Position numbers and translations under genes: made by a program
Assembly (NCBI RefSeq): GCF_042660705.1
Contig: NZ_JBHSUQ010000001.1
From: Undibacterium_A arcticum
GTDB lineage: Bacteria > Pseudomonadota > Gammaproteobacteria > Burkholderiales > Burkholderiaceae_D
Reading direction: 5' to 3' (one strand)
Length of the DNA: 64,000 nt
Notes under the pieces: generated by a model
What the model saw: the letters and a program-made list of their open reading frames with translations, nothing else
What the model was told of the DNA's origin: nothing
The model's database searches: none
Shown here: positions 18,722 to 30,933 of the stretch, piece by piece
Layout: every line of letters begins with the position of its first letter
How positions within the stretch are numbered: position 1 is the first letter of the stretch

Positions 18722-19861
18722 TCAGCTATTGAGCGTAAATTCGGTGAACGAGGCATCGGCATCATTCTTGACCTTCTCTTCCTCAGGCTGGAACACCTTG
18801 CTGGCCTTCTCGTTATTGTTCAGCATCCACAACAGGTTGTTGGCCGAGTCGGCATTGTCCAGTGCCTCATCCTGCGTGATCAGACCCGACCTGATCAGGC
18901 TCAGCAAGGCTTGCTCAAACGACTGCGAACCTGGTGCCAGGCTCTTTTCGATCGCGTCCTTGATTTGGTCGATACTGCCTTTCGATCAGATCGGAAACAT
19001 AGCGGGTGTTGAGCATGATCTCGACCGCCGGGAGGCGGCCGCCATCAATGGCGCGGATCAGGCGCTGGGAAATGATGGCGCGGACGGTGGAGCCAAGATC
19101 CTGCAGCAGCGCCGGACGGTTTTCGATCGGGTAGAAGCTGATGATGCGGTTCAACGCGTGGTAGCTGTTGTTGGCGTGCAGCGTGGCCAATACCAGATGG
19201 CCCGATTGGGCATACGCCAGCGCCGATGCCATCGACTCCTTGTCGCGAATTTCGCCGATCAGGATGCAATCGGGGGCCTGACGCAGTGCGTTTTTCAGGG
19301 CGATTTGCAGACTGACCGCGTCGCTGCCGATTTCACGCTGGTTGACCAACGATTTCTTGTTTTGGAACGCATACTCGATCGGGTCTTCCAGCGTCAGGAT
19401 ATGACCGGTTCTGGTTTCATTGCGATAGTCGAGCATCGATGCGATGGTGGTCGACTTGCCGGACCCGGTGGCACCGACCAGCAGCATCAGGCCACGCTTC
19501 TCCATGATTAGCTCGGACAGGATCGGCGGCAAACCCAATTGATCCAGCGCCGGGATGGTCACCGGTACATAGCGAAACACCGCCGAAAACGTGCCGCGCT
19601 GGCGAAATGCGGACAGCCGGAAACGGCCAACGCCGGGCGCCGAAATCCCCATGTTCAGCTCGTGGTCGCGTTCCAGCGTTTGTAGCTCGGCAGCAGATAC
19701 GACCTCGGACAGCAACGCCAGGATGCTGGCGTTGTCCATCTTTGCTGGTTGATCGGGATCACGTTGCCATTGATCTTCAGATGGACCGGCGAATTGACCG
19801 CGAAGAACATGTCCGACGCTTCTTTTTCCTTCATCAACTGGAACAAACGGTCCATCGCCAT
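18722..19861 (-). CDS. pilU: Type IV pilus retraction-type ATPase PilU/PilT, two frame breaks
   Basis: A hexameric ATPase at the inner-membrane base of type IV pili. Three pieces make one protein of about 380 residues: MDRLFQLMKEKEASDMFFAV, then after a lost A at 19741-19743 the main part with Walker A LVGATGSGKSTTIASML, Asp box ILTLEDPIEYAF, Walker B QAPDCILIGEIRDKESM and His box SGHLVLATLHANNS, and after a break at 18980-18982 the tail LLSLIRSGLITQDEALDNAD. PilT would normally have AIRLAL-like helices and follow a yggS-type locus; the acidic tail and MDRLF start suggest PilU. No pilT or pilus gene is adjacent. Both breaks are in short T/A runs and are probably errors. Confidence 0.85.
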
Positions 19862-19925
19862 GATGCGCTCCTACCTCTAACGAAATACGAAAGAAAAATA
19901 GCCGGTGAAAACGGCTTCCCGGTGC

Positions 19926-20764
<839 letters not shown>

Positions 20765-20857
20765 CTGCTTGATCTGCCTGAATGGTTAGCGAAAATGTGG
20801 TGTTTGCTTGATGATGCTTGGTGATTCTTGGTGATAGTCGGGTGATTATCGGGTCAT

Positions 20858-22069
20858 TTAGCGACGATTCGCCTGTTTTTGCGTGAATTCGACGATGCGG
20901 CGTGCGGCTTCCAGGCACTCGTCCTGTTCGGCCACCAGCGCCATCCGGATGCGGCCTTGGCCCGGGTTGATGCCATGCGCGTCGCGCGCCACGAAACTTC
21001 CCGGCAAAACCGTCACATTATATTCGGCATACAGACGTCGGGCGTATTCGGTATCGGACAGCGTCGTCAATTTCCCGACGTGCGCCCACAAATAGAAGCC
21101 GGCGTCCGGCAGCGCAACGTCCAGCACTTGCTGCAGCATCGGCGTAATCTGGCTGAATTTGGCGATGTACTTGGCACGGTTTTCCGCCACGTGCGCCTCG
21201 TCATCCCATGCGGCGATCGAGGCGGCCTGGATCGCGGGGCTCATCGCGCTGCCGTGGTAGGTGCGATACAGCAGGAATTTTTTCATGATATCGGCGTCAC
21301 CGGCCACGAATCCGGAGCGCATGCCGGGCACATTCGAGCGCTTGGACAGGCTGGAAAACGCAATCAGGCGCGGATAGCCAGTGCGGCCGAGCTGGTGCGC
21401 GGCTTCCAGGCCCCCCAAGGGCGCCACGTCCTTGAAATAAATCTCCGAGTAGCATTCGTCGGCGGCGATCACGAAGCCGTAGCGGTCCGACAATGCGAAT
21501 AGTTCCTCCCACTCGTCCAGCGACAGCACGGCGCCGGTCGGGTTGCCGGGCGAGCACAGGTACAGCAGTTGCACGCGCGCCCAGACTTCGGCTGGGATGC
21601 TCTTGTAGTCCGGGGAAAAATTGCGGGCCGGATCGGAATTGGCGAAATATGGCTGTGCGCCGGCCAGATAGGCGGCGCCTTCATAGATCTGATAAAACGG
21701 ATTGGGGCACAGCACCAGCGCGTCCCGGGATGGATCGATCACCGTCTGCGCCAGTGCGAACAAGGCTTCACGCGATCCGTTGACCGGCAATACCTGCGTC
21801 GCAGGATCCAGTTTCGGCAAACCGTAGCGCCGCTCCAGCCAGCCGGCAATCGTCGCCCGCAGCGCGTCCGAGCCGGCGGTGGTTGGATAGCTGGCCAGCC
21901 CGCCGAGGCTGTCCGCCAGCGTTTGCTGGATGAAGGCAGGAGTCGGATGCTTGGGCTCACCGATGCCGAGACTGATCGGGCGATACGCTGGATCGGGAGT
22001 AATGCCGGCAAAAAGCTGTCGCAGCTTTTCAAAAGGATAGGGTTGCAGCTGGTCGAGAAGTGGATTCAC
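20858..22069 (-). CDS. dapC: Succinyldiaminopimelate aminotransferase
   Basis: A PLP-dependent class I/II aminotransferase of the lysine/DAP pathway that forms N-succinyl-LL-DAP precursor amino groups. Of 403 residues, seen are ISLGIGEPKHPTPAF, SYPTTAGSDALR, VLPVNGSREALF, LYLCSPGNPTGAVLS, FVIAADECYSEIYF, the PLP-lysine motif AFSSLSKRSNVPGMRSGF, and GRIRMALVAEQDE. The start is taken as GTG at 22069 (VNPLLDQLQPYPFEKL), which matches the family start; the open frame extends to 22120 but that leader looks non-conserved. First gene of the minus-strand dap cluster, diverging from smc. Confidence 0.93.
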   Translation of the reverse strand: MNPLLDQLQPYPFEKLRQLFAGITPDPAYRPISLGIGEPKHPTPAFIQQTLADSLGGLASYPTTAGSDALRATIAGWLERRYGLPKLDPATQVLPVNGSREALFALAQTVIDPSRDALVLCPNPFYQIYEGAAYLAGAQPYFANSDPARNFSPDYKSIPAEVWARVQLLYLCSPGNPTGAVLSLDEWEELFALSDRYGFVIAADECYSEIYFKDVAPLGGLEAAHQLGRTGYPRLIAFSSLSKRSNVPGMRSGFVAGDADIMKKFLLYRTYHGSAMSPAIQAASIAAWDDEAHVAENRAKYIAKFSQITPMLQQVLDVALPDAGFYLWAHVGKLTTLSDTEYARRLYAEYNVTVLPGSFVARDAHGINPGQGRIRMALVAEQDECLEAARRIVEFTQKQANRR

Positions 22070-22463
22070 GGCGGATACGCTAATGAGCAAAGGAGGTGAG
22101 ACTGAAAACAAGAATGACACAGCAATGAAACAATGAGAATCGCAGCGATGATGCGTGCCGCAGCAATTTTAATCCTGCATTATAGCGTCCCATAGCGTGC
22201 CATCGCCGCCAATAACTTGCCTTGCGGCAGTTCATCGTGCGCATGATGGCGGCCAGGCATTTGCTTCTCGGAACTTTTAGTGCGGATCGCGGGTCGGAAA
22301 GTCGGACAAACTGGTTGGAATGCTATGATAATGGCGCCTTGGGCTGACGCCTTGGCGTCGCTGGCGAGACCACTGTCCGCAGCTGAAGAAAGCTGCCAAA
22401 ATTTCTTTTTGTTCTCGGCATAAATCGATAACATCTTCAAACATACGCGATATATAAGATAAC
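22070..22463. other. Divergent dapC/smc spacer, no gene recognised
   Basis: Nearly 400 bp with no supported ORF. It contains GC-rich inverted segments around 22336-22360 (GGCGCC, TTGGGCTGACGCCTTGGCG). TATAAG at about 22453-22458 lies so close to the smc GTG that, if used as a -10, the mRNA would be nearly leaderless; no good Shine-Dalgarno precedes that start. No copy of the paired GGAGTAT element is here. Confidence 0.4.
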
Positions 22464-25400
22464 GTGCGCCTAACTTCCATTAAATTGTCGGGGTTTAAAT
22501 CCTTTGTCGATCCCACCAATTTCCAGGTGCCTGGGCAGCTGGTCGGCGTGGTCGGGCCGAACGGTTGCGGCAAATCCAATATCATCGACGCAGTGCGCTG
22601 GGTTCTGGGTGAGTCGAAGGCGTCGGAACTGCGCGGCGAATCGATGCAGGACGTCATCTTCAACGGCTCGTCGCATCGCAAACCGGCTGGCCGTTCCTCG
22701 GTCGAGCTGGTATTCGACAACAGTGACGGCAAGGCCTCCGGGCAGTGGAGCCAGTACGCAGAGATCGCCGTCAAGCGCACGCTGACGCGCGATGGCACGT
22801 CAACCTATTACATCAACAGCCAGGCAGTGCGGCGGCGTGATATTCAGGACATCTTCATGGGTACCGGGCTGGGACCGCGTGCTTACGCGATCATCGGCCA
22901 AGGTATGATCTCGCGCATTATCGAGGCGCGGCCGGAAGAATTGCGGGTATTCCTGGAAGAGGCCGCTGGCGTCTCCAAGTACAAGGAACGGCGTCGCGAA
23001 ACCGAAAATCGGCTGCATGACACGCGGGAAAATCTGATTCGCGTCGAGGATATCCTGCGCGAACTGAACGCGAATCTGGAAAAGCTGGAAGCACAGGCCG
23101 CCGTCGCGCATAAATTCCATGCGCTGCAATCGGATCAGGACGAGAAGCAAAAGCTGTTGTGGCTGCTGCGCAAGAACGAAGCGAAGACCGAGCAGGCCAA
23201 ATTTTTCCGCGACATCGAACAGGCGCAGACCGATCTGGAAGAGCAGACCGCCAAGCTGCGCCATGTCGAAACCGAGCTGGAGCATATGCGTCAGGCCCAT
23301 TACGCGGTCGGCGACAAGATGCACCAGGCGCAAGGTCATCTGTACCAGACCAATTCTGAGATTGGCAGTCTGGAGGCGCAAATCAAGTTCGTCATCGAGT
23401 CGCGTAACCGCCTGCAGTCGCAGCTCAATTCGCTGACTGCGCAACGCGACCAATGGCAGCGCCAGAGCAGCTTGCATCAGGACGACCTGACCGAGGCCGA
23501 ATTCCGGCTGGAAGAATTGGCGGCCAAGGTCGAGCAATCGCAGGAAGCGGCACAGCAAAACAACGACAAGTTACCGGCACTGGAGCACGCCTGGCGCGAA
23601 GCCCAGCTGAAAACCACCGAATCGCGCGCCAGGATCATGCAGGCGCAGCAACAGATCGAGCTGGAATCGGCGCATCAGCGCAATGCATCGAATATTCTGT
23701 CCGGCCTGGCGACACGCCGCGAACGCCTGTCGCAAGAAAAGAACGGACTGAATATCCCCGACAGCACCCATCTGTCGAATCTGCAAATGCAGCTGGAAGA
23801 AAAGCGCGCGGCGCTGGAAGAGGCCAGCGCACTGTTGGAAGCTGCGCAAGAGCAACAACCGGCGCTGGAAGAAGAGCGGCGCGCGGCGCAGGCGCAAGTC
23901 AACGTGGAGAGCGCCAATATCGCTCAACTGGAAGCGCGCCTGGCTGCCATGAAGCAGTTGCAGGAGAAAGTGCAAACCCAGGGCAAGGTGCAACCCTGGC
24001 TGCAAACATGAACTGGACGGCTTGCCGCGCCTATGGCAAAAGCTGCAGATTGAACAGGGCTGGGAAACCGCGCTGGAATCGATACTGCGCGAGCGCACCG
24101 CGGCGCTGGAAGTATCGAACATCGACTGGGCCAAGGCATTTTTCAATGATGCGCCACCGGCCAAGCTGGCGCTGTTCACGGTCAACGGACATGCCAGCGC
24201 TAGCAATCAGGACCCGCCGGCCGGCTTGGCGCCGCTGCTGGGACTGCTAAAGCTGAATGACCCCGGTCTGCGCGCGCTGCTGCAGGACTGGCTGCACAAT
24301 GTTTTCATCGCCGACGATGCCACCGCGGCGTTCATTGCGCGCGACAAGTTGCCGTTGGGTGGTTATTTCATCACCCGCCAGGGCCATGTGATCAGCAAGA
24401 CCAGCGTGCGCTTCTATGCGTCCGATTCCGAACAGGACGGCATGTTGGCGCGGCAACAGGAAATCGAAAATATCGGCAAGCAGCATCGCGCCCAGCAATT
24501 GTTGGCCGATGAAGCCAAATCCCGTTCGGTCCGGGCCGAGGCGGCCTTGTCGAATGTGACGCGGCAGTTGCAGGAATACCGCCAACGCGTCAATACCCTG
24601 ACCCAGGCGGTGCATGGGCTGCAGATCGACGTGGTGAAACTTTCCGAAGTGCAAGAGCGTTTCAATCAGCGCAGTGCGCAAATCGTCAACGACCTGGCGG
24701 AAATTGCGGAGCAGGAAGCCGAGCATCAGCAAGTCAAGGCGGAGTCGGAAGAAATTCGAACAGCTCGATCTCGAACTGGCGCAATTGCAGGAAACGCACG
24801 AGGATGGCCAGACCGATTACCTGACCAAAGAGCAGCAATTGAGCGATGCGCGCCAGCGCTTGCGCGAAGGTGAGCGCGCCGCACAGGAGGCGGAATACGC
24901 CGAAAAATCGCAGCGCAACAAGATCGAGGAGTTACGCCGCAATATTGCTACCGCGCTGGAACAATCGGCGCAACTGTTTGCCAGCATGCAGCAAGGCAAT
25001 CTGGAGCTGGAAAATCTGGACGACCAGACTGCCCAGGCCGGCTTGCAATCCCTGCTGGAGAAACGCACCGATCAGGAGCGTGCGCTGGCCGATGCGCGGC
25101 ATGAACTGGACCAGTTGACGCAAAAACTGCGCCATGCAGAAGAAGCGCGCATGCAATCCGAGCGCAGCCTGCAGCCGCAACGTGACAAAATCATGGAGTT
25201 GCAGTTGAAAGAGCAGGCGGCTCGGTTAAATCACGAACAATTTGCGCAGCAACTGGTCGAGGCGCAGGCCGATGAAGCAGCGCTGGCCGAGAAACTGCAC
25301 GCCGACCTGAAGCCGTCCTACCTGCAAGGCGAGGTGACGCGTCTGAACAATGCGATCGCCGCACTGGGGGCGGTCAATCTGGCGGCGCTGGACGAACTGG

Positions 25401-25990
25401 CGCAAGCGTCGGAGCGCAAGAACTTCCTGGATGCGCAAAACGCCGACCTGACCGAAGCGATCAACACGCTGCAAGATGCGATCCACAAGATCGACAAGGA
25501 AACGCGCGAGCTGTTGCAGGACACCTTCGACAAGGTCAACGGCCATTTTGCGGAATTGTTCCCGATACTGTTCGGCGGCGGCCAGGCCAAGCTGACCATG
25601 ACCGGCGATGAAATTCTCGATTCCGGGGTGCAGGTGATGGCACAGCCGCCCGGCAAGAAAAACGCGACAATTCATTTGTTGTCTGGCGGCGAGAAGGCGT
25701 TGACGGCAACCGCGCTGGTGTTTTCAATGTTCCAGCTCAATCCGGCGCCGTTCTGCCTGCTCGATGAGGTCGATGCACCGCTCGACGATGCCAATACCGA
25801 ACGTTTTTGTAATATGGTCAAACGGATGTCGATCAACACCCAGTTCCTGTTTATTTCGCACAATAAGATCGCCATGGAAATGGCGCATCAATTGATCGGC
25901 GTGACCATGCAGGAACAGGGAGTTTCCCGTATTGTCGCGGTGGATATGGAGTCCGCCGCCGATTTCGCTACCGAGGTACAAGCCGCATGA
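22464..25990 (+). CDS. smc: Chromosome condensation ATPase SMC, two frame breaks
   Basis: About 1175 residues, the normal SMC length. The N-terminal ATPase half has IKLSGFKSFVDPTNF and GPNGCGKSNIIDAVRWVLGE, then a long coiled coil, a hinge around RTAALEVSNIDWAKAFFND, a second coiled coil, and the C-terminal half with HLLSGGEKALTATALVF (signature) and PFCLLDEVDAPLDDANT (Walker B). Two breaks interrupt it: AAA at 24004-24006 (WLQT then HELDGLPRLWQKL) and AAA at 24752-24754 (AESEE then FEQLDLELAQLQ). Both need one base fewer or two more. Since smc is normally essential or near-essential, these are probably errors. It starts with GTG; zipA overlaps its stop by four bases. Confidence 0.93.
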
Positions 25991-27121
25991 CAGATCTTCA
26001 AACTATCCTGATTTTTTGCGGTAGCGCCATCGTGGCCGGCGTCTACTCCTATAACAAATGGCATGAATACAAGGCCAGAAAAAGTGTCGAACGCGCGTTT
26101 TCCAATGCGCACGACGATGTCCTGATGACGCCGGCACCCGCGGCCCCCTGGCGCAGAAACGCAACAACAACTGGAACGTCAGGAACCAGTGCTGGTCGCA
26201 CGGGGCGCAGAGGCACCTTCGCCTCATGTGGCGGGAGATGGGGCCGCCAACGCGATCGAACGCGATCCGACCGATAGTGCCCCACCAGACACCCACGAAT
26301 TTGATGCATTGACCACCGCTGCCGTGCGCGAACTGCCGGTCGACGAATTGATCGATTGCGCGATCGCGCTGGAAATGGAATCGCCGCTACGCGGCGAAAA
26401 AATTCTTCCGGCCTTGCAGAGCTTGCGCCATGTCGGCAATAAATCGATCCATTACATTGGCTTGCGGCTCGAGGGCGAATGGGAGCCTGTGACCCATGGC
26501 AATATCTACACCGAGTTGCAGGCCGGTGTGCAGATTGCGAACCGCAGCAGCGCGCTCAATGAAATCGAATATTCCGAACTCGTGATGCGGCTACGTCAGA
26601 TCGCCGACGGCTTGGGAGCGGAGCTCGACGTACCCGACATGGGAGAAGTGATGTCGGCCGCCAAAGCCTTGTATCAGTTCGTGTCCGAGCACGATGCACA
26701 GCTCGGTGTGAATATCCATTCCAATGGCGCGCCGTGGGCTATCAATACCTTGCTGACCGCGCTGGAGCGCCAAGGCTTTGACCTGCGCCCGGACGGTCGC
26801 TTCGTGATGCAGGACGGCGATGGCGGTGTGTTGTTTTCGTTGTCTACCAATGTCACGCTGGCGGCAGAGACCACTTCGCATTTGACCTTGCTGCTGGACG
26901 TGCCTTGCGTCGCGCCGCTGCGCGACGGTTTCGGCGCGATGGTCGCCTGTGCCAAATCGCTGGTCAAGCGGCTCGATGGCACGATCGTCGACGACAGTAA
27001 TCAAGCGCTGTCGGATGCGGCACTGGGCGAGATTTCAGGCCAGGTCGATGCGTTCTACGACGACATGCAAGCGGTCGATATCCCTGCCGGTGCGACCCGT
27101 GCGTTGCGTTTGTTCAGTTGA
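25987..27121 (+). CDS. zipA: Cell-division protein ZipA-like, one frame break
   Basis: An inner-membrane anchor of FtsZ. The N-terminus MTDLQTILIFCGSAIVAGVY is a single membrane helix with almost no periplasmic part, followed by a basic stretch (NKWHEYKARK), a Pro/Ala/Gln-rich linker and a C-terminal FtsZ-binding domain (VGNKSIHYIGLRLEGEWEPV through LTLLLDVPCVAPLRDGFGAM). The frame breaks in the C5 run at 26144-26148, one base too many or two too few; the repaired protein is 377 residues. Position between smc and ligA, with overlapping start, is the standard betaproteobacterial context. Sequence is poorly conserved, so the name rests on layout and context. Confidence 0.85.
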
Positions 27122-27123
27122 GT

Positions 27124-29218
27124 ATGCAGCCCGATTCCTTCAGCCCATCATCAAAGAACTCCACTAATTCGGTGCCCGACAACACGGATTGGCCGACCCG
27201 TGCGGCATGGCTCAGAAGCGAGCTGGACCGTCACAATTACGCCTATTACGTACGCGATAATCCGAGTATCCCGGACGCTGAATACGACAAGTTGTTTAGC
27301 GAGTTGCAGGCGCTCGAAGCGGCGCACCCGGAACTCTTGACCGCTGATTCGCCAACCCATCGGGTCGGTGCCCGACCTTCGCCGCAGTTCGCGCAGGTGA
27401 CGCATTCGGTGCCGATGCTATCACTCAATAACGGCTTCAGCGACGGCGATATCATTGCTTTCGATCAGCGCGTGAAACAGGGTTTGAGACTGGAAAATCA
27501 TGCCGCCGAAGTCGAATATGCCGCCGAGCTGAAATTTGACGGTCTGGCCATCAATCTGCGCTACGAAAACGGCATTTTTGTGCAAGCTGCCACACGCGGC
27601 GATGGCGCCACGGGTGAAGACGTGACAGTCAACATCCGCACCATCAAGAGCATTCCCTTGCGTTTGCATGGGAACAAGCCGCCGGCCGTGCTGGATGTGC
27701 GCGGGGAGGTGTTGATGTTCAAAAGCGATTTCGCCAGGCTGAATGCGCGTCAGCGCGATGCCGGGCAAAAAGAATTCGCTAATCCGCGCAATGCGGCTGC
27801 CGGTAGCCTGCGCCAGCTCGATTCACGCATCACGGCGAACCGTAAGCTGCGTTTTTTCTCATACGGGATCGGCGCGCTGGAAGGTGCCGACATGCCCGCT
27901 TCGCATGCCGCTTTGCTCGACTGGTATGCCGAACTCGGTGTGCCGGTGTGTCAGGAGCGTGCAGTGCTGGCCGGCGCAACGGGTCTGCTCGATTATTTCC
28001 GTCAGATCGGCGAACAACGTGAGCAATTGCCGTACGACATCGATGGCGTGGTCTACAAGGTCAATCGTCTCGACCAGCAACGACACCTGGGTTTCGTGTC
28101 GCGCGCGCCGCGCTTTGCCATCGCCCACAAGTTCCCGGCACAGGAAGCCTTGACCACGGTGCAGGATATCGAAGTGCAGGTCGGGCGTACCGGCGCCATC
28201 ACGCCGGTCGCGCGTCTGGCGCCGGTCTTCGTCGGCGGCGTCACCGTCACCAATGCGACTCTGCACAATGAGGATGAGGTCAGGCGCAAGGATATACGGA
28301 TCGGTGACACCGTGATCGTGCGCCGCGCCGGCGACGTGATACCGGAAGTGGTGGCGCATGTCCTGGAACAGCGTCCGGCCGATGCGCGTGAATTCGTGAT
28401 GCCGGTCAGCTGCCCGATTTGCGGGTCGGCGATTGTCAAACTGGAAGACGAGGCAGTGGCACGCTGCTCCGGCGGCTGGATCAAATGTCCCGCGCAACGC
28501 AAGGGTGGCCTGCAGCATTTCGCGTCGCGACGCGCGATGGACATTGAAGGCCTGGGCGACCAGCTGATCGATCAATTGGTCGACAAGCAGGTGATCACGA
28601 CCGCCGCGGACCTGTACAAGCTCGGCTTGGGTTCGTTGACGGCGCTCAACAGGATGGCCGCCAAATCGGCGCAAAATGTGATCGATGCGCTGGAGAAATC
28701 GAAATCGACGACGCTGGCGCGCTTTATTTATGCACTCGGCATCCGGCATGTCGGCGAGTCGACCGCGAAGGCGCTGGCGCAACATTTCTGCAAGCTCGAT
28801 GCCGTTCTGGACGCATCCGAAACGGAGCTGCTGGAGGTCCCCGATATCGGTCCAGTGGTTGCGCGTTCGATCAAGGCATTTGACTGATCCTTTAAACATC
28901 GAACTGATCGAACAACTGCGTGCTGCCGGCGTGCACTGGAACGAAAGCGAGCGCGCCGAAACCGCGCCCAAGCCGATGCTGGGCCAGACCTTTGTATTGA
29001 CCGGCACGCTGCCGACCCTGACGCGGGAAGAGGCATCGGCACAGATCGAGGCTGCCGGCGGCAAGGTCGCCGGATCGGTCTCGAAAAAAACCAGCTATGT
29101 GGTGGCAGGCGAAGACGCCGGTAGCAAATTGGCGAAGGCGCAGGAACTGGGCGTGACCGTACTTGATGAACAACAACTGCTGGACTTGTTAAATTCGCGA
29201 AATGGGGTCGAACTATGA
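27124..29218 (+). CDS. ligA: NAD-dependent DNA ligase, one frame break
   Basis: Joins Okazaki fragments using NAD. The 698-residue layout is complete: the Ia domain (WPTRAAWLRSELDRHNYAYY), adenylation lysine in AELKFDGLAINLRYENG, RGDGATGEDVT, the OB fold (VGRTGAITPVARLAPV), a four-Cys zinc site (CPICGS ... RCSGGWIKCPAQ), helix-hairpin-helix repeats and a BRCT domain (GQTFVLTGTLPTLTREEA). The frame breaks at TTT 28879-28881 (IKAF then LTDPLNIELIEQL), one extra or two missing bases. The start at 27124 (ATG) is preferred to TTG at 27118. It follows zipA by two bases; galU overlaps its stop. Confidence 0.95.
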
Positions 29219-30100
29219 AACCAATCAGAAAGGCCGTTTTTCCTGTCGCCGGTCTTGGTAGCCGATTCCTGCCTGCCACCAAGGCGCAGCCGAAGGAAAT
29301 GCTGCCGGTGGTCGACAAGCCGCTGATTCAGTATGCGGTCGAGGAGGCAGTCGCGGCCGGCATCAACGAGATGATCTTCATTACGGGGCGCAACAAGCGG
29401 GCCATCGAAGACCATTTCGACAAGGCCTATGAGCTCGAAACCGAACTGGAAGCGGCCGGCAAGATCGCCTTGCTTGAATCGATCCAGAATGTGGTGCCCA
29501 AGCACATTACGTGCATCTACATCCGCCAGTCGGCCCCGCTCGGTCTCGGCCACGCGGTGCTGTGCGCGCGGCCGGTGGTTGGCGACGAGCCGTTCGCGGT
29601 GCTGCTGGCGGACGATCTGATGGATGTCGACGTCGGCCAGCGGCCGGTGTTGGCACAGATGACCAATGTCTATGCGGAGGAGGGCGTCAGTCTGCTCGCC
29701 GTGCAGGACGTGCCGCGCGCGGACACGCGGAACTATGGCATCGTCAGCGTCAGCCCGCACCGACCCAACCTGGAACGGGTCAACAGCATGGTCGAAAAAC
29801 CGGCACCGGAGGATGCACCTTCGACGCTGGCGGTGGTTGGCCGCTATATATTGAGCGCCAAGATTTGACCACCTTGAAAAATTGGGCAAGGGCGTTGGTG
29901 GCGAGATTCAACTGACCGACGGCATCGTCGCGCTGATGCAGCACGAGTCGGTGATGGCATACCGGTATCAGGGCCAGCGCTATGATTGCGGCTCCAAACT
30001 GGGGTACCTGAAGGCAACGCTGGCGCTGGGATTGAAGCATCCGGAAACCGCCAAGGCATTTTCAGCTTATCTGAATGAAACATATTCGGCACGGACTTGA
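29215..30100 (+). CDS. galU: UTP-glucose-1-phosphate uridylyltransferase, one frame break
   Basis: Makes UDP-glucose for envelope polysaccharides. It has AVFPVAGLGSRFLPATKAQP with the nucleotide loop, KEMLPVVDKPLIQYAVEEAV, the LLADDLMDV metal site, GIVSVSPHRPNLERVNSMVE and, after the break, GEIQLTDGIVALMQHESVMA and YDCGSKLGYLKATLALGL. The break is at TTT 29864-29866 (YILSAKI then FDHLEKLGKGV), one extra or two missing bases. The ATG overlaps the ligA stop by four bases. About 295 residues, a normal length. Confidence 0.95.
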
Positions 30101-30159
30101 TCGGGCGAGGGGCGGACCGCGACCGCTTGGCGAGATTTTGGGTACCCTTGGCAAAAAAC

Positions 30160-30219
30160 ATACTCTCTGCGCTGATATCTCATTGCGCAAGTTTTTCGTG
30201 TGCAATATGTATATACTGC
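30160..30219 (-). repeat. Paired GGAGTAT element, copy J (degenerate)
   Basis: On the minus strand GCAGTAT (30219 to 30213) and AGAGTAT (30166 to 30160), starts 53 bp apart, with CTTGCGC centrally and TGCG 30 bp in. Both boxes differ at the first bases but keep AGTAT, and all spacings are exact. It is between galU and def. Confidence 0.75.
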
Positions 30220-30265
30220 CAATTAATTTTAATTTTAACCGCGCTGCACCGCGCGCAACCTGTCA

Positions 30266-30802
30266 ATGAGCATCAGACCAATTCTCAAAATGGGCGACCC
30301 GCGCCTGCTGCGGCAAGCTGAGGCGGTGACCGAGTTCGGCACGCCGGAACTGGAGGCGCTGGTCGCCGACATGTTCGACACGATGCATGCTGCCAACGGC
30401 GCCGGCCTGGCCGCGCCGCAGATCGGCGTCAACCTGCAACTGGTGATCTATGGCTTCAACCAGAACGCGCGTTACCCCGACGCACCGGCGGTACCGGAGA
30501 CTGTGTTGATCAATCCAGCGCTGACTCCGCTGTCGGATGCGATCGATGAAGCGTGGGAGGGCTGTCTGTCGGTCCCCGGCCTGCGCGGTGTGGTGCCGCG
30601 CTGGACCCGTCTGCACTATGAAGGTTTCGATCAGTTCGGCAACCGGATCAGCCGCGATGCCGAGGATTTCCATGCGCGCGTGGTGCAGCATGAATGCGAC
30701 CATCTGGCAGGCATCTTGTATCCGATGCGGATGAAGGATCTGTCGCAGTTCGGCTATGTTGATGTGCTGTTTCCCGATCTGGACCCGGGCAACGAAGAAT
30801 GA
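30266..30802 (+). CDS. def: Peptide deformylase
   Basis: A metal hydrolase that removes the N-formyl group from nascent proteins. Of 178 residues the three family motifs are intact: GAGLAAPQIGVNLQ (about 46-59), EGCLSVPGLRG (about 97-107) with the metal Cys, and VQHECDHLAGILYP (about 144-157) with the HExxH site. It is not next to fmt here, the common partner, but follows galU. The longer, Trp/Asp-rich loop forms resemble the second-type Def of Burkholderiales, so a second def-fmt locus may exist elsewhere. Bracketed by repeat copies J and F. Confidence 0.94.
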   Translation: MSIRPILKMGDPRLLRQAEAVTEFGTPELEALVADMFDTMHAANGAGLAAPQIGVNLQLVIYGFNQNARYPDAPAVPETVLINPALTPLSDAIDEAWEGCLSVPGLRGVVPRWTRLHYEGFDQFGNRISRDAEDFHARVVQHECDHLAGILYPMRMKDLSQFGYVDVLFPDLDPGNEE

Positions 30803-30813
30803 CATCGATATAG

Positions 30814-30873
30814 TGGGTATTTGCCATTTGCGCACTGTGTATCTGCGCTAATCAAGCTTAAATCGTGGAGTAT
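30814..30873 (+). repeat. Paired GGAGTAT element, copy F
   Basis: TGGGTAT at 30814-30820 and GGAGTAT at 30867-30873, starts 53 bp apart, with TCTGCGC centrally (TGCG 30 bp in). The first box is the only one of twenty that lacks AGTAT. It begins 12 bp after the def stop codon. Confidence 0.75.
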
Positions 30874-30933
30874 ATGCTGATCGCAGCGCCGCTAAGAGCG
30901 TCCGTAGGGGCACTGCAATGCGACGGATTGCAC

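Noticed and set aside
27118..27126. TGAGTAT at the zipA/ligA junction as an element box
   Set aside because: It is formed by the zipA stop and the ligA start and has no partner at 53 bp.
30101..30160. A terminator after galU
   Set aside because: No stable stem followed by a T-run is visible there; transcription may continue into def.
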